A DNA stretch of 40,249 nt from Ectocarpus siliculosus (lineage: Eukaryota > Sar > Phaeophyceae > Ectocarpales > Ectocarpaceae), in assembly GCA_000310025.1 (NCBI GenBank), contig FN648766.1, positions 11,203-51,451 on the forward strand. The letters are read 5' to 3'. Numbering within the stretch: position 1 is the stretch's first letter; each line of letters starts with the position of its first letter. Below are positions 32,056-40,249 of the stretch, one piece after another. A model generated the notes under the pieces. The model made no database searches. It was not told the DNA's origin and was given only the letters and a program-made list of their open reading frames with translations. A program made the position numbers and the translations under genes.

Positions 32056-34268
32056 ATGCTGCTCAATAGTTCAGCAGTAGCACGCGGCTGCAGTACTCTT
32101 TCCCGGCGTCGCTGTGGCCTGTTTCCTCGGACGCTCTCATCTGCTGCGAGTGCACAGCGGAGCAATGATCGTCGGTCGTTAGAATCGGTCAGCAGCAGAT
32201 GCTGTCTACACCATCGCTACCGCCGACCAGTTCCACCATCTCATTGCGCGGTTCCTTGTGTGTCGGTGTGGAGGTCGAGAAGTACCAGAAGCACTGGCGG
32301 TGGCGTCTCCAGCACCCACAGCAAAGACGACACGTCGACAAGACTATCATTGCCGTTAGGCCAGCCGCGGGCACCCCGCAGCAGTAGCAACAGCAATAGT
32401 GCCAGCTTCAGCAGTGGGAGCGGTGGAGACGGCCTGGAGAGCGATAGCGCCGTGTTGAGGATGCTGGGCCCGCGTTGGAGCCCGTACGGGCGCTTGGCTA
32501 GGATCGACAAACCAGCAGGGACTTTGCTCTTGCTGTTCCCTTGCTGGTGGAGCATTGCGCTGGCGGCGCCGATGGGTACTCTCCCTGATGCCAAGCTGAT
32601 GGCCCTGTTCGCCACCGGATCTGTGTTGATGAGGTGATTGTCGATACCGAACTGTTTCAGGCACATGACACCTTCGCAATCCTTGTCTGTAGGGACTCGC
32701 AGGGTACCAGCTGGCGTGCTGGGTGATGGAGTGGCGGCGTGGACACGAGTAAAATTCAAAGGATTTGGATCCGGAGGGAGATCATGTGTGTGTATCTTTA
32801 CATGCGTGCATCGAGGGCGGTTGGCCAATGAGAAGACGCCAGTCTTGCAGCAGAAAATAATACGAGGACGCTTTTAGTCATGGGTATAGACCATACGGAA
32901 CGCAACGCATAGAACTTCCTTTTATTGGCCGAGGCTCAGGTCCTTGCTTCCTCCTCAGGTAATCAACAGCCACTATTTATATGGGTTTTTGTAGAGGCTC
33001 TTTTCCACGCACAACAAGCGAGTCCTGGTTCAAACATATTGATGCTCCGCAGTACAGCAGCGCAAATTGCTTAACTGCCAGGCTCTTACAGTAGTAGATG
33101 GTGGTGCGTTCTGTATTGCTGGAGTGTCGTCCCTTTTATGCTGGGCGTCAGACGCTTTCTACATCATGGCTTGTTTTTCTGGACGCATCAGCTGGGGTCA
33201 CACAGGAGGCAAGGCCGCACAAGAAAGGAGCACTCTTGAAACATGTTTTATCTGCAGCAGCAACGAAGGCTGCACTTTTGTACGGCGTCGATCTTCATAA
33301 TGTACGCAACACTCCCGCGTGTTCTTCATGGCACTCCCGACAACATCATATTGTGTTTGCCGGAGCAGGGTCGCCTCACGCAGCGCGATTGCTTCCAGAG
33401 TTTTCCTCCGAATCGTGATGCTTTCAACGATGTCGTCTTTCTTCGTTTACACACCGCCGGCGCGTGAGATCCAATCACTTGAACCCTTTGTGACCAAACG
33501 TGTTGCGAAACAGCGGTGTTGTCCTAATAAAACCGGTAACCTCTCCCATGCCTTCTTGTGCCCTCCTATGTTCGTAGGTCGGCGGGGTGCACCATCAATG
33601 ACCTGTGGGACAAAGACTTCGACCGCAAGGTGACACGAACGAAGCAGCGGCCGTTGGCGTCCGGCGAGCTCGGGAACACGCAGGCGATCGCCTTCCTCGG
33701 GGCACAGCTCACGCTGGGCCTGGGCGTGCTTCTCAGCCTCAACATCGAGTGCATCAAGCTCGGCTTCGCCGTGATGCCCCTGGTAGTCGCGTACCCGCTC
33801 ATGAAGCGCTACACGGACTGGCCCCAGGCCGTCCTGGGGCTGACCTTCAACTGGGGCGCGATCATGGGATGGGCGGCGGTTCACGGGTCCGCTTCTTGGG
33901 AACACGTCTTACCGCTATATGGCGCGGGCTTTTGCTGGACCCTTGTGTACGACACCCTCTACGGCCACCAGGACAAGGCGGACGACAAACGCCTGGGCAT
34001 TAGGTCGACCGCTCTCCTTTTCGGCGACAGAACGAAGCCGATTCTCGCCGGGTTCGGGACAGCGTCGGTGGGGCTGTTGGCGGCCTCGGGAGTGGCGATG
34101 GATCTGTCTTGGCCATTCTTTGCGGGCACGGCGGCTGCGGGAGGGCACCTTGCGTGGCAGATTTCCTCGGCGGATCTCGAAGACCCAGCAGGGCTTTTCA
34201 AGATTTTCAGGTCCAATCAGAATTTCGGTGCCTTGGTATTCGCGAGCATCGTATGCGGGCATTTCTGA
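32056..34268 (+). CDS. COQ2: 4-hydroxybenzoate polyprenyltransferase, mitochondrial (COQ2, UbiA family)
   Basis: Attaches the polyprenyl tail to 4-hydroxybenzoate in ubiquinone synthesis; multi-pass protein of the inner mitochondrial membrane. Two exons, 32056-32633 and 33578-34268, join at AG|GTGATT...TAG|G in phase, giving 422 residues. The first ~125 residues are Ser/Arg-rich, as in a mitochondrial targeting peptide plus linker. The enzyme begins LGPRWSPYGRLARIDKPAGT (138-155 region) followed by LLLLFPCWW. The two Mg-diphosphate sites are intact: NDLWDKDFD (200-208) with TKQRPLASGE after it, and DTLYGHQDKADD (318-329) followed by GIRSTALLFG. The ATG at 32056 is the only one in the reading frame before the conserved core apart from internal Met, and the tandem copy conserves its context (GAGTGATGCTG). 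Confidence 0.93.
32808..32830 (-). repeat. short dispersed TIR-like motif, diverged copy 3
   Basis: GCATCGAGGGCGGTTGGCCA then ATG, in the COQ2 intron; the tandem copy has the same motif at 39555. Preceded by a GT tract, as in the others. Confidence 0.55.
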
Positions 34269-35394
34269 TCGAGGTCATGGCTGCCGTGAGGTTCGCTGAA
34301 TTTGTTAGCGTTTCGCTGAGTGTTTGAAGTGAACCTTTACCGCGTTTATGCTCTCTGTTGTGTATACGTAAGTATATACCTTCGTGTGGCCTATTGAGAT
34401 GGGCTATAACAATGACACAATCCTAATCCTCCACATGCTGATGCGAGCACATTTTGTTTCGGGTGTGGACGTCAGCGTGCGTAGATGACGTTGGCTCTCG
34501 TAAGTACGAGCTCAACAGAGATTGTGCTCTTTGGTAGCCATCAAGCTCCGTCCCCGACAGAATAGTAGTGACGAAAAAGTGGCCGCTACGATCGCAGCCA
34601 CAGCAGTCAGTGGTGGTGTACGAGCTTCGCCGGTGACCAGTATTTCCGTGCCTGGTATCCACAACTCAACCGTACCGCGACAACAGGCAATCTTTTTTTT
34701 TTAGCTCTGCAAGATTCTGTTGCAGACATGTAGCAAATGTGATATATCTGATGATACTGTAAATGTAAATCTCTAAGATTCTCTCCTTGCGTTTTCCTCT
34801 CAGCAGTGTATGCGGCCCGGAGACAAGGAACTTCAAATAATTCGGGTCCAGACTCACCGCTTTGTTTTTAGGAAAACAAGCAGTCTGTACTACCTCGTTG
34901 GTGTCCTTGTGTGATGACAGATATTTGCTGAGCGCATCGTTTCCTTATGATGCCCTGTTGCGATCGCCATCATGTGCTACGAAAAGATCCTCGGCGCACT
35001 GTCATCGACGCAGATATCAGTATCGAGTTCAGAGTACACTCGCCCGTTCCAGGATCAAAATTGTGGGGTTCAGACGGGCCGCAAATAACACAGGACCCCC
35101 CAATGGGTACACGCCTATGCGCTCTAACTGCACCCATGAGCGGTGAAATGGAGAAGTACAAGAAGCCTCCGCCAGGACAAACATATTTGTCTTCCTATTT
35201 TTCCTGGGGAACCCCTGTACGTACAGTACCATGTTCTGCCCTTTGCGTCACCCCATACGGTCCCTCCTCCTGTTGCTTTTGGTTGTTTCTTTCCTTCAAA
35301 GCTTCATCGTCGTCGGCAACAAACAAACGTCGTCAACGAGAACGTGTATGCATAGCAACACGCAGTATCTAAGGGTCGAAGGGAGGCGGTGTTG
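34269..35394. other. COQ2 3' flank, no gene seen
   Basis: A frame at 34947-35369 (+) is open for 141 codons but has no recognisable domain or splice signals. A T9 run lies at 34692. Nothing else stands out before the tandem copy begins. Confidence 0.4.
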
Positions 35395-35715
35395 GTCAAT
35401 ACTGTATAGCGTGCGGCACAGCAGCAGAGGCAAAAAGACCTTCGCCGAGTGATGCTGCTCAATACTGCAGCGTAGTAGCACGCGGTTGCGGCGCTCTTTC
35501 CAGGTGTTGTTGCGGTGGCCCCTGTTTCCTCGGACACTCTCCCCTGCTGCTGCTGCCAATCCACAGCGAGCGGAGCTATGATCGTCGGTCAGCAAGTAAG
35601 TAAGTGCTGTCGACATCATCGTTACCGCTGGCCACAATGCACGGTTCCTTGTGAAATGGTGTGGAGCTCGAGAAGTACCAGAAGCATTGACGGTGGCGTC
35701 TCGGATACATACCCA

Positions 35716-37066
35716 CCCACCAACGTCAGGCGTAAGCGCAACATCTTCTTGAATTTATCATAAAGCGGAAGAATAACTTGACAGCTCTGATCATTTACAT
35801 CAACTTTTCCGTTAGATCACGGGGATCCTGATAATAATGTATAATTTCGTATTATTTGATCATATTGGTGGTGGCGAGGTTTATGACGAAGACAAGAGTA
35901 AAATTGAGGGAAAATCGCATCCATCCGCGGCCCCCCCAGGGGAAATCCAAACCTCTCCCTGAGTTGTCAGAAATAAATAAATGAAAAACAAACAACGCTG
36001 CTTACATCCCTTCAAAGTCTACGCCTTTCATCAGTCAGCCAGAGCTGTCCCTGATGGGGAAATAGGCCAATTTCATATCCTCTTTTCGGGGCGCGAATTT
36101 TTGCGGACAACCAACATTCTGAGGTGGCTCTACTACCCGCCTTTGAGTCTAAAGTTCCCCTTTGTTTGGTCGAACTCGGTTCGAACTTCTTTTCGGCGCC
36201 GCCATCTCGCGGGCTCAGGGTTTTCCGCTCAATCACCTACTGACCGAGGCCAAGTCGAACCCGTTACTCTCAGACCTTGCCAAGTACGCGGTGGACTCTA
36301 CTACATATTATATAATATGCAGATCGCCCTTCCCTTCCTTTCGCCTCTCACGGAAGCAGCCGCAGTGTGAGTTCTCTTGTTGTGCTGCTTGCTATTGTTG
36401 TACTTACAGGTTAGGTTATTAGGCATGTCATGACTCTACAGTACGTACATACCAATATTTCTTTCTCCTCGATATCTAGCTCCGGCGTATTTCGGACAGA
36501 GAGAAAGGGCTGAACAAGGTATAGACTAGGTAGGGAGTGAAACAGATGAGGCTTTATCTCTCGAAGTCATTAATACGGCAGGCCGGAACATCATCTTTTT
36601 TTATTTCATCGTATGTTGCAGTATGACCCAACGAATCCATCAGTCTATACGTATCTCTTCCCGATTTCGTTCCGAAATTAATCTGGATTCGTTCAAATCC
36701 GACACATTCTGTTCCGTAACGCCGCCGTCGCTTCGTCGCTCGTCGCCGTTGGGTTGGATTGGGTATAGGGTTTTGGGTTGGGTCGGTCGGTCGGTCGGTC
36801 GATCGGGCGGCCTTGCGCCGCCTTCTTCGTCGATCGCGCCGCCGTCGCTCCGTTGATCGTCGCCATAGGTCGCCCTCTTGTTCAATGCAAGTATTGGATT
36901 TGGTTCGGTGAGGCCTCCTGCACCGGCCTTCTCTGTGGTCCCGCCCGGAATTGTGCGCCCGAACCGAAAGGATCCAGAACCCTACCAAGTCGACTAATTT
37001 TTTCCAGGCACGGCGGCACCCGCCCGCAGCAGCGTAGACGAACGTTGACACAGCAGCCATCTCCAC
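35716..37066. mobile_element. 1.35-kb insertion in the COQ2 copy (exon 1)
   Basis: Sequence absent from the parent between matching blocks. It contains AT-rich stretches, frames on both strands at 36554-37084 with Arg-rich translation, and a GGTC tetranucleotide array. No transposase or reverse transcriptase motif is visible and clear terminal repeats were not found, so the element type is unknown. Confidence 0.5.
36781..36804. repeat. (GGTC)5 tetranucleotide array
   Basis: Five GGTC units then GATC, flanked by Gly/CG-rich CGCCGCCGTCGC words that recur inverted or direct on both sides (36720-36850). Confidence 0.85.
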
Positions 37067-37640
37067 CAGGCTACCCGCGAGCACTCCGCAGTCATAACAA
37101 CAGTGGCAACTTCAGCAATAGGAGCAGTAGCGGGAGGTGGACGCGGCCTGGAAAGCGATACATAGCGCCGTGTTGAGGATGCTGGGCCCGAACTGGAGTC
37201 CGTACGGGCGCTTGGCCAGGATCGACAAACCAGCAGGAACTTTGCTATTGATGTTCCCTTGCTGGTGGGATCTTGCGCTGGCGGCGCCGATTGGTACCCT
37301 CCCTGATGCGAAGCTGATGACCAAGTTCGCCATGGGATCTTTTTTGTTGAGGTGATTGTCGATACCGAACTATTTCAGGCGCATGACACCTTCGTAATCT
37401 TTGCCTGATCAGTGAGAGTCGGAGATGGCGCTGGGGCATGCAGAAGAACGGTATGCATGTTTATTTTCCTTCACCACGCCATACCCAAACTCGCAGTCAA
37501 ACCCATGACCACTCGCTGCATGGAAATCTGCTACGTGCTACCTACGGTTGCCTTACCGGTGTGTGTGTTCCCAGCCAGCAACAACGGTACCTACACCGCC
37601 CACGGTCTGGTGTTTGTAGATACACAACAACAAAAAAGAG

Positions 37641-37696
37641 GCGGAGAGATGGCAGCGGTCGGGGAGATGGCACCGGTCGGGGAGATGGCACTGGGG
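37641..37696. repeat. 18-bp tandem repeat, three units
   Basis: Unit GGTCGGGGAGATGGCACC, with a related half unit at 37751-37787 (CACCGGTCGGAGAGATCGCA). Confidence 0.85.
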
Positions 37697-38002
37697 TGCG
37701 TGTGTACAACACCGCCGAGTACCAGTAAGGCGCGTGTTTGTGTATTCCATCGGGCATCGCACCGGTCGGAGAGATCGCACCGGGGTGCGACAAAAAACAA
37801 GAAGAAAACACATTTATTTAATAAAACGATCGCACACGGAGGAGTTGGTCTGTAGTGGTCAATCTGCAAGACGACTGACTGGCGACTCTCTGTCCCAAAA
37901 AATTGTACGCACCCACAGGGGGGCCGCATTTAGGCCATGCACTCACACCCTTCACAGCAGGCCGAACATATCCCACGCACGAAAAAGAAGGACAAAAAGA
38001 TT

Positions 38003-38208
38003 GCCCACAGGGGATATATCACTCTGTGTGCTGCTCGGGACATCGTGGAAAAACAGAACTTTCGCTGACGCTATGGATTCATTGCTAATCTACGTACAAT
38101 TGTATTATGATATAGTCTAGATAGGTAATCTTAGACTCTTTTCTTCGATGGAGATGGATTCGTTGGGTTCTACTGACAAAAACAATACTTCGAAGTAAAA
38201 AAAAAATG
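38003..38208 (+). mobile_element. short dispersed element ending in A-run, copy 2
   Basis: Same ordered blocks as 19426-19576 (GCCCACAGGGGA, GACGCTATGGATTCATTGCT, GAGATGGATTCGTTG), with about 45 extra bases in the middle and an A9-10 run near 38197-38206. See copy 1 for interpretation. Confidence 0.45.
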
Positions 38209-38349
38209 CAGTCTGGAACCCACTGCAAGCAGTGCCGGGTCTTGTCGCTTCAACCGGCACCCAGTTGACTTACAATCAACGCAATTCATGTACTTCTGAA
38301 GATAATCTACTTTGCTTTGGGTGTGAAACCGGCTATCTGTAAACTCTGA

Positions 38350-38391
38350 CTCTAACCCTAACCCTAAGAACCCCAAACCCCAAACCCACCC
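38350..38391 (+). repeat. interstitial telomere-like tract
   Basis: CTCTAACCCTAACCCTAAG followed by CCCCAAACCCCAAACCC: two perfect CCCTAA units plus degenerate C/A-rich repeats. Confidence 0.65.
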
Positions 38392-38394
38392 GAT

Positions 38395-38650
38395 AAGGTG
38401 CTAGGTTGGCGCTGTGGCTAAGTTTTCTACGAGTAGGTTGGTGTGCCGGCATTGATTGGTGCTAGGTTGTTGGTGTTGAGGGAGATCTTCTAGGTTGTTT
38501 TTGATTGGATAGGTCTATGCAGGTTGGCATTGATGCGATAAATCTAGGTTGTTACTGCTTGGGTAGGTCCTGGGTTGGTTAGACTGACGTGGGTAGATGC
38601 TAAGGTGGTGGTGCTTGGAGTAGGGCTAGGTTGCTCTTGGGTGGTAAACG
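38395..38650 (+). repeat. degenerate GCTAGGTTG-type array
   Basis: About eight imperfect units of TAGGTTG or GGGTTGG, spaced about 25-45 bases apart with G/T-rich spacers. It follows directly on the telomere-like tract, a subtelomere-like arrangement. Confidence 0.6.
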
Positions 38651-38654
38651 GTTC

Positions 38655-38860
38655 TCGTGCAGGTCTGTATAGATAGGCGGGACTGCCACATGTGGGTGCC
38701 TGGCTTATGTGCGTCCCCCTGGGTGCATCGATATTTGTCCCTAGCGGCAGGTTGTGGGTTCGATTCTCTCCGCGGAGCGTTTTTTCCCGGGATATATTTC
38801 CAGCAACCTGAGGTTGAAAGCGATCTAGGTCTTGAGCAAACAAACTTCGGCTTCACGGTC
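38655..38860 (+). mobile_element. possible tRNA-derived SINE-like element
   Basis: GGGTTCGATTCTC at 38756-38768 resembles a tRNA B box (GGTTCGANNCC), with TAGCGGCAGG upstream. The T-arm does not fold as a true tRNA, so this is not a functional tRNA gene. A polymerase III-type retroelement relic is a guess from the box alone. Confidence 0.3.
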
Positions 38861-39262
38861 GACGAGGGAAAGGGATGGCTGAATCCTTATCGCGATAAGA
38901 ACTAGGGCAATCACCGCAGGAGGAAAGGTGGGGTAGGGCAATAAAACAATTAATAAATCAAAGAAAAGCTCCTGTCTGTGTGGCCTTCCTCATGTTTGAC
39001 CCCGGCTGATACGTCAGGTGTATACGCCGAAAGTTCTGTAAACTGGCGCCAGAATAGATGGGACGAACAAACACACACTACACACATCTTGCATCAATGG
39101 CTTGCTAGGTTTGGGCGAGGGCATGTGCGGAGCTGTGAGGTGTGTCTGTGAAATAATATTTAGAGAGAGTCATGTTGGCATTCGCATTTAGCGCATTGCG
39201 CATTTTTCGAATTTTGGCCGCCTTCCAGGGACCTTGGTTTACCCGCTGGCACTAACGTATTT

Positions 39263-39496
39263 CATTGGTCAGCCGGTTAGCGCGGTCGATGCTAGTAAGC
39301 ACTCACACACACGGTGCCATCTCTCCAACTCTTACGGTACCAGCTGGCGTGGTGAGTGATGAAGCGGCGGCGTGTACACAAAGAATCCCAAGGGGATTTG
39401 GGAGAAACACTAATAAATATTAAGTCCATGGGCGGTAGATCATGTGTGTGTGTGTCTTTCTTATTAGCATCGACCGCGCTAACCGGCAGACTAATG
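39263..39496. mobile_element. 234-bp TIR element built from the dispersed motif
   Basis: CATTGGTCAGCCGGTTAGCG with CGGTCGATGCTA (39263-39293) is inverted at 39465-39496 (GCATCGACCGCGCTAACCGG onward). Both arms are flanked inside by CA/GT tracts. No coding capacity. It defines the probable full-length form of the motif found alone at 23804, 30359, 32808 and 39555. Confidence 0.7.
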
Positions 39497-39554
39497 GAAA
39501 GACGTTAGTCTCAGTGCGGTGGGAATATGAATGTGTGTGCGTGTATCTTTGGCG

Positions 39555-39578
39555 AGCATCGAGTGCGGTTGACCAATG
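39555..39578 (-). repeat. short dispersed TIR-like motif, diverged copy
   Basis: GCATCGAGTGCGGTTGACCA then ATG; positional equivalent of the parental COQ2 intron copy at 32808, so it was present before the duplication. Confidence 0.6.
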
Positions 39579-40249
39579 AGAAGACACCGGTCTTAAAAGC
39601 GGGAAAGCACACGTGGACGCTTTTAGTCGTGGGTGTAGGTGTACGGAACGCACCACCACTTACATGTAAGAACGTCCTTATTGTCCGAGGAAAGGGTTCT
39701 TAGTTCATCCTCTGCAATTTATCAACAGCTGTACAGTATAGGCTTTAGTGTGGAGTTTATTTTCCAGGCACAAAACGCAAGCCCTATTTTTGTAGGTCAA
39801 ACCTCTCAATTTGTCTATTGTACGTAGCGTGGCATATTTAACTGCCAGGCCCTCAAGTGGTGGTGCGTTCTGTATTATGCTGAAGTACTTCATAATAGCG
39901 TCCTCCCTTTGATTCTTGGCATCAGTTTTTCGCTTTCACATCTTCGGTACCCGTATGATTCTGGACGCATCGGTGGGGGTCACACGGGAGGCAAGGCCAA
40001 ACAAGAGTTGTTTGAAACATGTTCTTCTGCAGCAACAACGAAGAATACTCTTAGTGCCGCGTTGGTCTGCACGATGTACGCAACACTCGCGTCTATTCGT
40101 CTACTCCTTCATGCCAATCCCGATAGCATCATTTTCTGTGTTTTGGGAGCAGGGCCACCTCACGCAGCCTCACGCGGGTGTGTTTGATGCCAGCGTTTTC
40201 CCTCCGAATCGTGATGCTTTCAACGATGACGTCTCTCTTCGTGTACACA

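Larger units (their letters stand above)
37400..39335. mobile_element. 1.9-kb composite insertion in the COQ2 copy (intron)
   Basis: The parent passes directly from TCGCAATCCTTGTC to the ACCAGCTGGCGT block, while this copy has about 1.9 kb between them. The insert is a nest of repeats: an 18-bp minisatellite, an A-tailed dispersed element, a telomere-like tract, a TAGGTTG-type degenerate array, a tRNA-box-like element and one end of a TIR element. No coding sequence is supported. Confidence 0.6.
35395..40249 (+). pseudogene. decayed tandem copy of COQ2 exon 1 and intron
   Basis: Three blocks follow the parent in order: 35395-35715 matches 32001-32320 (5' UTR and targeting region), 37067-37400 matches about 32360-32695 (membrane start, donor, intron start), and 39335-40249 matches about 32695-33465 (rest of intron). 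The parental ATG context is kept at 35452, but the frame hits TAG after seven codons. A 4-base insertion (ACAT, about 37161-37164) shifts the frame before AVLRMLGP. The stretch up to the splice donor still reads GRLARIDKPAGT...GTLPDAK with many replacements. Exon 2 would lie beyond the right edge, so a complete but dead gene or a partial copy are both possible. The second half could still be transcribed. Confidence 0.85.

Noticed and set aside
38700-38775. tRNA gene suggested by GGGTTCGATTC
   Set aside because: The bases flanking the putative T-loop do not pair and no cloverleaf forms; kept only as a weak SINE-like call.

Overview
The window is nuclear DNA from a eukaryote. It carries at least six recognisable protein-coding genes split by GT-AG introns of roughly 250-1700 bp. 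The exons encode proteins with long Ala/Gly/Ser/Glu-rich insertions, and adjacent genes mostly alternate strand. A polyglutamylase-reversing carboxypeptidase implies a ciliated/flagellated lineage, and short CCCTAA-type tracts are present. Taken together this fits a stramenopile, most likely a brown alga of the Ectocarpus type. That assignment is inference (about 0.6), since no rRNA or organelle marker is present.

Layout. 1-1159 (+): the 3' part of an Ala-rich open frame with C-terminal PFD-x-G repeats. 1160-3000: GT-rich on the + strand, with a roughly 700-bp periodic module that reads as short exons on the minus strand. 3475-3924 (-): a possible disordered first exon. 4418-~10.5 kb (+): a CCP6/AGBL4-like cytosolic carboxypeptidase with nine exons that join in phase. 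10.6-14.7 kb: no recognisable gene. 14759-18341 (-): a complete two-exon K+-dependent Na+/Ca2+ exchanger (SLC24/NCKX). 20200-20298: an assembly gap, followed by a perfect 270-bp inverted copy of the exchanger's first exon. 20952-21560: a minisatellite. 21596-24047 (-): pICln, the methylosome chaperone. 24165-24685: a near-perfect foldback element. 26.0-26.5 kb: a TIR element with a telomere-like core. 27.0-28.5 kb (+): RNA polymerase II subunit RPB11. 29844-31792 (-): a complete LSM12. 32056-34268 (+): a complete COQ2 (4-hydroxybenzoate polyprenyltransferase), divergent from LSM12 across 263 bp. 35.4-40.25 kb: a decayed tandem copy of COQ2 exon 1 plus its intron, split by two insertions full of nested repeats.

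The genes are housekeeping functions rather than one pathway. pICln, LSM12 and RPB11 are RNA-metabolism factors, COQ2 makes ubiquinone, NCKX exports Ca2+, and CCP6 trims polyglutamate from tubulin. They do not form an operon-like system. No tRNA, rRNA or CRISPR array was found. I see no convincing novel multigene system; the most unusual content is structural (inverted exon copy at a gap, foldback element, split tandem duplication, dispersed short TIR family, periodic exon-like modules). All exon limits were derived by eye from splice sites, phase and family similarity.
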